Shown here: positions 1-7,256 of the stretch, in pieces
Layout of the letters: each line of letters opens with the position of its first letter
Position numbering within the stretch: position 1 is the first letter of the stretch
Source of the DNA: Candidatus Cloacimonas sp. 4484_275
GTDB lineage: Bacteria > Cloacimonadota > Cloacimonadia > Cloacimonadales > TCS61
Reading direction: 5' to 3'
Assembly (NCBI GenBank): GCA_002085205.1
Contig: NATF01000007.1
Coordinates: forward strand, 1-9,955
DNA length: 9,955 nt
Position numbers and translations under genes: made by a program
The notes under the pieces: model-generated
Seen by the model: the letters and a program-made list of their open reading frames with translations, nothing else
What the model was told of the DNA's origin: nothing
Database searches by the model: none

Positions 1-1106
1 CCATAAACGGCAATATTCTCACGATGAACGAAATCAGTGAAGAAGATCCGGTAACGCTCACTTATTCAAAAGAAAACGAAAACAGCGAAGACAAGGGAAA
101 TTTATCCGGTACCGTAACCGACAATTCCAAAGGCGAACCGATTGCCGGAGTTTTAGTGCAAATACTAAACACAAGTTTTTCCACAACCACCGATAATAAC
201 GGGGAATATCAAATTACGGATGTTCCGGTGGGAGTTTACTCCGTAAAAGCCTCAAAAAGCGGTTATGAATCTTATACGGAAAATAATGTTCAAATCAACA
301 AAAACCAAACAACAACCGTAGATTTTGAAATTTCCGAAACCGGCGGCGGAGTCGGCAGCATTGACGGTTTTGTGGCGGATGTTATCAATCAAACAGTTAT
401 TGAAGGAGCTTATATCGTTATTGAAGGAACTTCTTTCGCCACTTATTCAAGCTCGGAAGGTATCTATTTCTTTGAAAATGTTCCCGCGGGAAATTATAAC
501 ATAACTTGCACGAAAAACGGTTATGAAAGCCAGACTATCAATGCGGAAGTAATCGCGGACGACGAAATCAGCGTTGATTTTCTGCTGCTTCCCGAAGGTT
601 CTTCAAATTACGGAAGTATTTCGGGAATCGTTACCAATACGGACGGTGAACCAATCGTAAATGTAGTCGTTCAAGTGGAAGGTTATTATAATTCTTCTTT
701 AACATTTGAGGACGGTTCTTATGAAATATTCGCCATTCCGGAAGGAACTTATTCGTTAAGTTTCACCAAGCCCGGTTATGAAGCTCATATCGAAGAAAAT
801 GTGGTGGTTACAAACGGAGGAACTACTACCGTTGATGTTCAATTACAACAAATCGCGGGAAGTGGAAATTTAATTTGTTATGTGGAAAATACATTTGAAC
901 TACCCGTCAATGGCGCGTTGGTTGAAGTTCTGGGAACTTCTTTCTCGGCAACAACCGGAATTGGCGGAATGTGCACAATCCAAAATATTCCCGCCGGAAT
1001 GTACACCGTTCGGGTTTCCAAATCCGGTTATCAAACCCAAGAAATAGAAAATGTCGAAATTCTCGCCGGTTATCCGCAAACTCTTTATGTAACTCTGTCC
1101 AACTAA
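1..1106 (+). CDS. Secreted/surface protein with four carboxypeptidase-regulatory-like repeats (5' partial)
   Basis: The reading frame is open from base 3 through the left edge, so this is the C-terminal part of a longer protein and the ATG at 24 is probably internal. After about 30 residues of linker, four beta-sandwich repeats of 80-86 residues follow: bases 96-353, 354-611, 612-863 and 864-1103. Each runs G-x-(I/L)-x-G/C-x-V, then a small-residue stretch ending in a G-T-S-F-like turn, then (I/V)P-x-G-x-Y, then a K-x-GY-(E/Q) motif. This is the carboxypeptidase-regulatory-like (CarboxypepD_reg, Ig-like) pattern common in surface and secreted proteins of FCB-group bacteria, where it acts as a spacer or binding module. 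No catalytic motif lies in the visible part, and it ends right after repeat 4 without a sorting domain. The stop lies 12 bases before the subtilase start, so the two are very likely co-transcribed. The missing N-terminus could be a peptidase or adhesin; this cannot be told here. Confidence 0.85.
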   Translation, partial: INGNILTMNEISEEDPVTLTYSKENENSEDKGNLSGTVTDNSKGEPIAGVLVQILNTSFSTTTDNNGEYQITDVPVGVYSVKASKSGYESYTENNVQINKNQTTTVDFEISETGGGVGSIDGFVADVINQTVIEGAYIVIEGTSFATYSSSEGIYFFENVPAGNYNITCTKNGYESQTINAEVIADDEISVDFLLLPEGSSNYGSISGIVTNTDGEPIVNVVVQVEGYYNSSLTFEDGSYEIFAIPEGTYSLSFTKPGYEAHIEENVVVTNGGTTTVDVQLQQIAGSGNLICYVENTFELPVNGALVEVLGTSFSATTGIGGMCTIQNIPAGMYTVRVSKSGYQTQEIENVEILAGYPQTLYVTLSN

Positions 1107-1109
1107 ATG

Positions 1110-1114
1110 GGAGG
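1110..1114 (+). promoter_or_regulatory. Shine-Dalgarno site fixing the subtilase 1 start
   Basis: GGAGG lies just after the upstream TAA and four bases before the ATG at 1119. An earlier in-frame ATG at 1107 would place this site inside the coding region and would put Met-Gly-Gly-Lys before an otherwise standard signal peptide, so 1119 is the better start. Confidence 0.75.
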
Positions 1115-1118
1115 AAAG

Positions 1119-3248
1119 ATGAAAAAATTAACTGTTGTGTTGGCTCTTCTAATTTTCGCTCTTGTGAATATTGCCGCTGATAACATTTCCGGCAGATTAA
1201 AAGCCGAAATTAAAATGAAAGAGAAAATTGTTTCGGGAGAACTTAAAGAAATTCCGAATCTGATAAAAAATGCTCCTTCGTTTGATACTCAGCTAATTTT
1301 TGTACATTTCGCCAAAAAACCCACTAAAAATTTTATAAAAAACTTAAGAAAACAAAATGTTGAAATTTTTCCGAAAAGCTGGATTCCGCCTTGTAAAAAT
1401 CACCCGACGGGATTTTTCACCGCCAGAATTCCCGCAAAAAGCGAAATGTTAAAAACATTAGCGAACATTTCGGAAATAAAGATGATTAATTCCGCCGAAG
1501 AAAATTCTCAATTTTTCAATGATCTTGCCGCAATTGAAACAGGCGCAAGCGCCGTAGCCGAATCTCCCTACAATCTTACGGGCGAAGGAGTAAGAATTTC
1601 GGTCATCGATTCCGGTTATCAACTCGATCATCCGGATATGCCGGAAGCCGTAATTGCCGTTGATTATAGTAATTATATTGCCGAACCGGATAGTGATTTT
1701 ACGGTGAGCAACGAATCTACTCACATTGGACACGGAACTCATGTCGCCGGTACGATTCTGGGACAAGGGACACTATCGAACGGAGTTTGGAAAGGAATGG
1801 CTCCGGGAGCGGATTTTATCGCTATTAAAGTCGGACACGACAATACGGGTATGATTAACAATTCGGCTTTAGTTCACAGCATTTATGCTTCACGTTTCTA
1901 TTATAATGCCGATCTTATTAATTTGAGTCTGGGAAGATGGGATGATTATCACGACGGAAGTTCGGAAGAAGCACAAACCGTTGATTTGGTTTCGGAAGAC
2001 GGCTGTTTGGTTTTTGCCGCAACCGGCAATTCTGCGGACGAAAAATTTCATTATTCGAATATTCTGGAAGGAAATGCTCTTTCCGACTTCATAGCGATTG
2101 ATTACCACGACACCACAGATACCAGAACGGTAATTTACAATTTGAATCTGGTTTGGTATGATTCGCCGGATACGGAAGTCCAGAACGAAATGACAATGCT
2201 TTTTTACAACGACGATTTTGAACCTTTATTCGTTCAAGATGTGGAAGAAATGACTCAATCGCCGCGAGGAACTCAATCTCGCTTCGGAACCGCTACCGTT
2301 TTCGGCAATAATTCGTTTTATGTGCGCGTTATGAATCAATCTTCCGAAACTATGCGTTACCACTTATATATTGCTTCCGGAAACGGAGAATTTACCGAAC
2401 CCGATCCGCATTACACGGTAGCTACACCGGCGGATGCCAGTTTGGCGATTTCCGTCGGATCATACAATTCGCGCATCGAATGGACAAATTGGGAAGCTAT
2501 AACTTTTCATATGCTTGAAGAAGAAATCGGTGATTTATCTTCCTTCTCAAATCGGGGACCAAGAATTGATGAAATGATTGCTCCCAAAATCACTGCGCCG
2601 GGCCTCGGTTTAATTTCTATTCGCGACGACGATGCTTGGGGCGGACCGCCTTTCGGTTTGATTCTGAATCTTTTTGTTATCAGCAATTCCTACGCCGACG
2701 GAAATACGAGCGGTGGTTTACCGGCTGATTATCTCTATTTGACGGGAACTTCTATGGCCGCTCCTGCGGCTTGCGGTTCAGTTGCTTTAATCAAAGAATA
2801 TGCTCCCTACCTTTCCAGAGAGGAATTAGTCGAATTAATCACCGATAATGCCCGTTCCGATGGATTCACCGGCGAAGTGCCGAATTTTGACTGGGGTTAC
2901 GGAAAACTCGATGTGGAAGCGGCAATTTCGGAATTGCTCTCGGCAGATGAGGAAACAATTGAAAACAATTCGATTACCGTTTATCGAAACTTCCCCAATC
3001 CTTTCCAAAAAGAAACTACCATCAAATTTGTTGTCTCGAACGGTAACCGAAAAATTAATTTGGATATTTTTAACATTAAAGGACAAAAAGTTCGCTCTTT
3101 GGTTAATTCTACTCTTAACTCCGGTAATTATAGCATCTTGTGGAATGGTCTTGATGACAATGGAAAACGAGTATCCAACGGAGTTTACTTCTACAAGGTT
3201 TCCTCTGAAAATTTCACTTCCGTAAAGAAAATGATTTTGATGAAATAG
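1119..3248 (+). CDS. Secreted S8 subtilisin-like serine protease with T9SS type A sorting domain
   Basis: This is a 709-residue endopeptidase expected outside the cell. Signal peptide: about residues 1-20 (MKKLTVVLALLIFALVNIAA). An inhibitor-like propeptide covers about 21-135. The S8 triad is Asp164 in VIDSG, His205 in GHGTHVAG and Ser545 in GTSMAAP, with oxyanion Asn304 in AATGN. Asn304 and Ser545 are 241 residues apart, against 66 in subtilisin BPN', so the catalytic domain holds a large insertion. Its part at about 340-420 has beta-strand patterns like a pre-peptidase C-terminal (PPC) domain. The subtilase FSxRGP motif follows at 476-481. The last ~90 residues match a Por/T9SS type A sorting domain: FPNPF near 625, an IFNIKGQ strand, then WNGLDDNGK, GVYFYK and a final KKMILMK. 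Export by Sec, then type IX secretion with possible surface anchoring, is inferred from that domain. It lies 12 bases after the repeat protein and is followed by a paralog. The protease call is firm; the substrate is unknown. Confidence 0.95.
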   Translation: MKKLTVVLALLIFALVNIAADNISGRLKAEIKMKEKIVSGELKEIPNLIKNAPSFDTQLIFVHFAKKPTKNFIKNLRKQNVEIFPKSWIPPCKNHPTGFFTARIPAKSEMLKTLANISEIKMINSAEENSQFFNDLAAIETGASAVAESPYNLTGEGVRISVIDSGYQLDHPDMPEAVIAVDYSNYIAEPDSDFTVSNESTHIGHGTHVAGTILGQGTLSNGVWKGMAPGADFIAIKVGHDNTGMINNSALVHSIYASRFYYNADLINLSLGRWDDYHDGSSEEAQTVDLVSEDGCLVFAATGNSADEKFHYSNILEGNALSDFIAIDYHDTTDTRTVIYNLNLVWYDSPDTEVQNEMTMLFYNDDFEPLFVQDVEEMTQSPRGTQSRFGTATVFGNNSFYVRVMNQSSETMRYHLYIASGNGEFTEPDPHYTVATPADASLAISVGSYNSRIEWTNWEAITFHMLEEEIGDLSSFSNRGPRIDEMIAPKITAPGLGLISIRDDDAWGGPPFGLILNLFVISNSYADGNTSGGLPADYLYLTGTSMAAPAACGSVALIKEYAPYLSREELVELITDNARSDGFTGEVPNFDWGYGKLDVEAAISELLSADEETIENNSITVYRNFPNPFQKETTIKFVVSNGNRKINLDIFNIKGQKVRSLVNSTLNSGNYSILWNGLDDNGKRVSNGVYFYKVSSENFTSVKKMILMK

Positions 3249-3249
3249 T

Positions 3250-3300
3250 TCTATCTCTTCTCTGAAACTCCCTTCGTTTTAAGGGAGTTTCAGAGATAGA
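3250..3300 (+). terminator. Long intergenic hairpin between the two subtilase genes (no U-tract)
   Basis: A perfect 16-bp stem pairs 3259-3274 with 3281-3296 around a 6-base loop. Four more pairs (3250-3253 with 3297-3300) follow past a 5-base bulge. It starts two bases after the subtilase 1 stop. Neither strand has a T-run after the stem, so it is not a classic Rho-independent terminator. It could slow RNase decay, terminate weakly, or be a dispersed palindromic repeat. The structure is certain; its function is not. Confidence 0.5.
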
Positions 3301-3360
3301 AAACACGGAATGCAATTATGCTATTAAGAAAAAAATCCAATTAGAATAGGAGAAGAAAAA

Positions 3361-5415
3361 ATGAAAAAAATTACGGTTATCTCGATTTTTTTAATGGTTT
3401 TGGTTACCTCGGTTCATGCAGGCAAAATAACGGGAAAATTGTTTTATCAAGTCAAATTCAAAGAAATGTACAATCGCGGCGAATTTGAAAAAATTCCTTC
3501 CTTTATCAAAAATTCACCCGATTTGAAATCGCAGTTGTTTTTCATTCATTTTGCCGAAAAACCATCTCCGAAACAAATCGCTCGATTAAACGAGCTTGGC
3601 ATAGAAATTTATTTAAAAAGCTGGACTCCTCCTTTGAAAAATCATCCGACCGGCTTTCTAGCGGCAAAAATGCCGGTTTCTCTTACTCTTTTACATTCAT
3701 TGGAAAATTTAGATTTTGTCAAACAAATGGATTCCGCCGAATTGGAACTTAGTCTGGCATTAGATTTAGCTGCCGAAGACATTGGAGTTTCCGCCATTTC
3801 TTCCGCTCCGGATTCTCTTAGCGGTGAAGGAGTAAAAATTGCCGTCATAGACAGCGGATTCGAACTCGATCACGAGGACTTGCCAACGCCTTTAACCGCC
3901 GTCGATTACAGCTTTTACACGGATGCCGTTCCGGATAGCGATTTTACGGTTTCCAACGAACACACGGGAACAGGTCACGGAACTTATGTAGCCGGTTGTA
4001 TCGTCGGTCAAGGCACACTTTCCGAAGGAACTTGGAAAGGAATGGCTCCGGATGCCGATTGGATCGCACTGAAAATAGCTCAAGATTATACGGGAGTTTT
4101 GTCTTATTTGGGAGCTATCCACAGTTTCAAGGCAGCTCGGTTTTACTATGACGCTGATTTCATTAACGCCAGTTTCGGCGGCTGGGATGTCTATCACGAT
4201 GGCAGCGACGAGGCCGATCAGGTCGTTGATTTGGTGTCTGAGGACGGCTGTTGCGTATTTGTCGCAACAGGTAATTATGCAGACAAAAACCTCCATTTTT
4301 CGGGAAATTTGAATGGCGGAGAAACTTCCGACTTCATAGCAATAAATGCCGAAGACAGCTCTTCCACGAGAGCTTCCTATGTTTTGAATCTCGTTTGGTA
4401 TGACAGCCCCGACACAACCGTCCAAAGACCGATGACTCTGGAATTTTTCAATTCAAATTATCAGTCAATTGCTATCCAGAGCGTTTCCGATATAACTCAA
4501 TCGCCTCGCGGAACTCAATCGAGATACGGTTCTTGTACAACTATCGGAAATCCGATTTATGTGAAAGTAACCAATTTATCAGGCGAAAATATGGATTTTC
4601 ATCTATTCGTCGATTCTGGAAATTGCAAGTTTTCCGAAGCAGATTCTTATTACACAATCATTTCTCCCGCCACCGCCGATTTGGCTTTTTCAATCGGCGC
4701 TTATGTAACCAGAACGGAATGGTACAATTATAATTTTTTGCATTGTTGGACTGATGAAGTTGTAGAAGATATAGGCACATTTTCTTCTTGCGGACCCAGA
4801 ATGGACGGTTTTCAGGAACCTTTTATCACGGCTCCGGGCTCAATGATAATTTCTTTGCGCGACGACGACGCTTACGGCGGACCGCCTTTCGGAGCGTGGA
4901 GCCCCAATGTTATCAGTAATAGTGGCGACGGTGGAGGACTTCCCGCCGATTATCTCATAAATCAAGGAACTTCCGCGGCTTCTCCCATTGCTTGCGGCGC
5001 CGCCGCTCTCCTGAAAGATTTTGATCCGCAAATTACCCGAGACGAATTATACATAAAACTGTGGAATCATGCTCGTACCGACGGTTTTACCGGGAATGTT
5101 CCCAATTCAATCTGGGGAGCGGGAAAAATGGATGTGGAAGCCTCCTTAAACGCTTTGAAAGAAGATTTAACTCCGCTAACTCCCGAAAATATCCGAATTG
5201 AAATCAACAACGGAATCATTACTATTTCTTGGGACGAAGTAACGCATACAAACAACGGCAGAGAAATAACGGCAGATTATTACAAAGTTTTTGTTTACGA
5301 TTCGCCATATTCTCCTGTTTACAGCGAATATTACGAAACAACGACAAATTTTCTGGAACTTCCGACAGAAGGGGAAAAACAATTTTACAAAGTTGTTTGC
5401 GGTTATAATCCCTAA
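3361..5415 (+). CDS. Secreted S8 subtilisin-like serine protease, tandem paralog with FnIII-like tail
   Basis: This 684-residue protein is clearly homologous to the preceding protease over the propeptide and catalytic domain. AGGAG at 3348-3352 lies eight bases before the ATG, supporting the start. Signal peptide: about 1-20 (MKKITVISIFLMVLVTSVHA). Triad: Asp164 (VIDSG), His206 (GHGTYVAG, with Tyr where His is usual after the catalytic His) and Ser538 (GTSAASP); oxyanion Asn305 (ATGN). The same large insertion separates Asn305 and Ser538. The FSSRGP motif reads FSSCGP at 474-479. The protein has nine cysteines, all after the propeptide, against three in its neighbour; disulfides are possible. 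From about 604 to the end is a short beta-rich segment resembling a fibronectin type III module (PENIRI, ITISWDEV, YYKVFVYDS, FYKVVCGYN). No T9SS sorting domain is visible, so its route past the outer membrane is unclear. It probably arose by duplication followed by exchange or loss of the C-terminus. Confidence 0.93.
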   Translation: MKKITVISIFLMVLVTSVHAGKITGKLFYQVKFKEMYNRGEFEKIPSFIKNSPDLKSQLFFIHFAEKPSPKQIARLNELGIEIYLKSWTPPLKNHPTGFLAAKMPVSLTLLHSLENLDFVKQMDSAELELSLALDLAAEDIGVSAISSAPDSLSGEGVKIAVIDSGFELDHEDLPTPLTAVDYSFYTDAVPDSDFTVSNEHTGTGHGTYVAGCIVGQGTLSEGTWKGMAPDADWIALKIAQDYTGVLSYLGAIHSFKAARFYYDADFINASFGGWDVYHDGSDEADQVVDLVSEDGCCVFVATGNYADKNLHFSGNLNGGETSDFIAINAEDSSSTRASYVLNLVWYDSPDTTVQRPMTLEFFNSNYQSIAIQSVSDITQSPRGTQSRYGSCTTIGNPIYVKVTNLSGENMDFHLFVDSGNCKFSEADSYYTIISPATADLAFSIGAYVTRTEWYNYNFLHCWTDEVVEDIGTFSSCGPRMDGFQEPFITAPGSMIISLRDDDAYGGPPFGAWSPNVISNSGDGGGLPADYLINQGTSAASPIACGAAALLKDFDPQITRDELYIKLWNHARTDGFTGNVPNSIWGAGKMDVEASLNALKEDLTPLTPENIRIEINNGIITISWDEVTHTNNGREITADYYKVFVYDSPYSPVYSEYYETTTNFLELPTEGEKQFYKVVCGYNP

Positions 5416-5461
5416 AAAACCAGATTTTGCTCTTTACGGGGCAATGTGTAAAATCTCCTCC

Positions 5462-5488
5462 AATCCCTCTCTTTGAGAGGGATTTTTT
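5462..5488 (+). terminator. Rho-independent terminator for the subtilase unit
   Basis: A perfect 10-bp stem (AATCCCTCTC with GAGAGGGATT) encloses a TTT loop. The final TT of the stem runs into TTTT, giving six T in a row before CG. It starts 46 bases after the second subtilase's stop. It also lies two bases beyond the stop of the convergent HAD gene, but the minus strand has no U-tract after the stem, so strong termination is predicted mainly for plus-strand transcripts. Confidence 0.9.
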
Positions 5489-5490
5489 CG

Positions 5491-6153
5491 TTAAAAATAT
5501 TCGGAAATTACCGCTCTTTTTATTCCGGCAAAATCATTGGCAAAAAAATCGGCAAGTTTTTGAATTTCCTTTTTATCTTTCTCGGAGTATTCATCATAAA
5601 CGGCAAAAACTTTCATATTCGCCCTCTTTGCCGCCTGCACTCCCACCAAAACATCTTCGATGACCAGACATCTTTCCGGTTTGACTTTCAATTTTTTGGC
5701 GGCTTCCAGAAAAATATCGGGAAACGGTTTTCCTTTTATTTCATTACTCCCGATAACAATAGCATCAAAATATTCCAGAATTCCGTTTGCCGTCAAAACC
5801 GTCTTCGTCAGATACTCGTTGTTGCTTGTGCCCACTCCCATTTTCACATTTTTTCTTTTTAAAAAATCCAGAAATTCTTTTACCCCGGGTTTCAGTTTCA
5901 CATCCGTTTTATAATGCTTCGCTACCATTTCTGTCCATTCGTTCATAATTTCAAAAATCGTTTCCGATAAACCGAATTTCTTTTTAAAATATTCTGCTAT
6001 TTCGATGAAACTGTTGCCGCTTTCAATATCCGTAAAAAGATTTTCAGGAATCGGAATGTTTCTTTTATTTAGAAATTCCACATCAACTTTTGTCCAGATT
6101 CCCATAGAATCGACAAGCGTTCCGTCAAGATCGAAAATCACCGCTTCAAGCAT
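5491..6153 (-). CDS. HAD-superfamily phosphatase (beta-phosphoglucomutase/phosphatase-like)
   Basis: Cytoplasmic HAD hydrolase of 220 residues from the ATG at 6153. Motif I is DLDGT, with nucleophile Asp8 and acid/base Asp10. An alpha-helical C1-type cap spans about 16-85. Motif II is GTSN around Thr109/Ser110, the motif III Lys is Lys142 in KGKPFPD, and motif IV is Glu166-Asp167 in VIEDVLVGVQAA. This layout is typical of small-molecule phosphatases and beta-phosphoglucomutase relatives; the exact substrate cannot be read. A TTG at 6165 would add four residues, but starting at MLEAVIFDLDG fits the family better and leaves GGA seven bases upstream as a weak Shine-Dalgarno. It follows phnE by 20 bases, so it is probably co-transcribed and may act on what the importer brings in. 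I do not see the cap lysine environment of phosphonoacetaldehyde hydrolase, so that name is not used. Confidence 0.88.
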   Translation of the reverse strand: MLEAVIFDLDGTLVDSMGIWTKVDVEFLNKRNIPIPENLFTDIESGNSFIEIAEYFKKKFGLSETIFEIMNEWTEMVAKHYKTDVKLKPGVKEFLDFLKRKNVKMGVGTSNNEYLTKTVLTANGILEYFDAIVIGSNEIKGKPFPDIFLEAAKKLKVKPERCLVIEDVLVGVQAAKRANMKVFAVYDEYSEKDKKEIQKLADFFANDFAGIKRAVISEYF

Positions 6154-6173
6154 TATTTTTTCCAATTCAATTT

Positions 6174-7178
6174 TTATTGTGTTTTTAACAACTTGTTTCT
6201 AATTTTCGCACTAAACATATCCATAATCCAAACGGTGGCGGCAATCAACCAAATAATGAGACCGACATTGTGCCAGCGCAAAAGCTGTTGCTGTTGAAGA
6301 AGGGCAAGACCAATTCCGCCGCCGCCTACAAAACCGACGATTGTCGCCATTCTCACGTTAATATCCCAACGATAAATCGTAAAAGCCAAATAAGGAGAAA
6401 TAATCTGTGGAATAACGGCATAAATCCAAACTTGTAACTGATTCGCTCCGGTTGCTTTGATAGCCTCGATTTGACCGGAATCAATATTTTCTATCTGTTC
6501 CGAATATAATTTTGTGAGAGCGGCAACGGAATGAATCATCAAAGCCAACATTCCGGCAAATGGTCCGATTCCCACCCAAACGGAAAAAATAATCGCCCAG
6601 ACGACAGCTTCCACAGACCGAAAAAAAGTGGCTATCGTTCTGATAACAATATAAACCGTGTTTCCCAATATCGTTTTCGGCATCAAATTCCTCGCCGCAA
6701 AAAAACTAAGAACAAAAGCAAACGGAATGGCAAAAAAAGTTGCCAACAATGCTAAAAATATCGTTTCCGCCAAAGCGGATAACATTGGAATAAAAATATC
6801 GAAATTCGGATCTAAAATTCCCGACACTATGTTTTTGGCGTTGATAAACTTAGTAAAAAATTTAACAGGTTTCACCTCAACCACATTCCAACCGACCACA
6901 AAAGTAACTATCAAACCTAAAACGATAAACAATCCCCAAAAATGGAAATACCATTTACCGTTGAGCTTTTTACTTCCGACAAAAAATTTTTTGCCGATTG
7001 AATCGCCAATAATAAAAAACAGGAGCGTCAGAAACAAGGAAACAGCTATATGATAATTAAAATTAAGATGAACTTCAAACCACTGATAGACCAAATAACG
7101 ACCGCAACCGACGACATAAAACCAAAAAAGAAAGTCCGTCACAATCGCTTTAAAAATCGGCAGGGTTTTATTTTTCAT
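6174..7178 (-). CDS. phnE: Phosphonate-type ABC transporter permease PhnE
   Basis: Inner-membrane permease of 334 residues with about seven or eight hydrophobic segments: roughly 13-31, 44-60, 79-98, 132-160, 187-215, 255-268, 278-294 and 305-322. The cytoplasmic EAA loop that docks the ATPase lies at about 235-257 (EAIKATGANQLQVWIYAVIPQ). The segment after it (YRWDINVRMATIVGFVGGGG) is characteristic of the PhnE family. The N-terminal region, with three extra hydrophobic segments, makes it longer than a typical PhnE of about 260-280 residues. An upstream in-frame ATG at 7193 adds five residues, but AAAGGA at 7185-7190 sits six bases before the ATG at 7178, the same layout as at phnC, so 7178 is chosen. 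It lies 78 bases after phnC and 20 before the HAD gene. The family is clear; phosphonate versus phosphite or another oxyanion is not. Confidence 0.9.
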   Translation of the reverse strand: MKNKTLPIFKAIVTDFLFWFYVVGCGRYLVYQWFEVHLNFNYHIAVSLFLTLLFFIIGDSIGKKFFVGSKKLNGKWYFHFWGLFIVLGLIVTFVVGWNVVEVKPVKFFTKFINAKNIVSGILDPNFDIFIPMLSALAETIFLALLATFFAIPFAFVLSFFAARNLMPKTILGNTVYIVIRTIATFFRSVEAVVWAIIFSVWVGIGPFAGMLALMIHSVAALTKLYSEQIENIDSGQIEAIKATGANQLQVWIYAVIPQIISPYLAFTIYRWDINVRMATIVGFVGGGGIGLALLQQQQLLRWHNVGLIIWLIAATVWIMDMFSAKIRNKLLKTQ

Positions 7179-7184
7179 AATTTT

Positions 7185-7190
7185 TCCTTT
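7185..7190 (-). promoter_or_regulatory. Shine-Dalgarno site fixing the phnE start
   Basis: On the minus strand AAAGGA lies six bases before the ATG at 7178, followed by AAAATT, nearly identical to the phnC leader. It overlaps the alternative upstream ATG at 7193, which itself has no purine-rich leader. Confidence 0.7.
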
Positions 7191-7219
7191 CATAAAACAC
7201 TTAATTACTTAAAATCATT

Positions 7220-7254
7220 ATTTTCCGCGAAACAAATCAAATCCGCCGGAAAAT
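7220..7254 (-). other. Small inverted repeat in the phnC-phnE gap
   Basis: ATTTTCCG at 7220-7227 is the inverse complement of CGGAAAAT at 7247-7254, with a 19-base spacer. It sits just after the phnC stop and before the phnE ribosome site. It could be a weak intercistronic hairpin that tunes phnE expression. The stem is short and AT-rich, so it may be chance. Confidence 0.3.
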
Positions 7255-7256
7255 TT

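Noticed and set aside
96..1103. The four-repeat region as a DNA-level tandem repeat.
   Set aside because: The repeats are similar as protein but strongly diverged at the base level, so this is an old domain array and not a recent tandem duplication.
3301..3347. A possible promoter before the second subtilase (TATTAA-like box at about 3321-3326).
   Set aside because: The region is AT-rich and no convincing -35 box at proper spacing was found, so a promoter could not be supported.
3892..4425. A 177-codon minus-strand open frame inside the second subtilase gene.
   Set aside because: It lies fully antisense to a well-supported gene, has no recognisable domain or ribosome site, and is explained by the codon bias of the plus strand.
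5462..5490. The intergenic hairpin as a bidirectional terminator for both convergent units.
   Set aside because: On the minus strand the stem is followed by GGAGGAG rather than a U-tract, so only plus-strand termination is supported.
5473..5862. Plus-strand open frames opposite the HAD gene.
   Set aside because: They are antisense to clear HAD motifs, have low-complexity Phe/Arg/His-rich translations, and start inside the terminator stem-loop.
6153..6165. TTG start at 6165 for the HAD gene, adding MEKI before MLEAVIFDLDG.
   Set aside because: The ATG at 6153 gives the usual family N-terminus directly before the DLDGT motif. The TTG has no clear Shine-Dalgarno.
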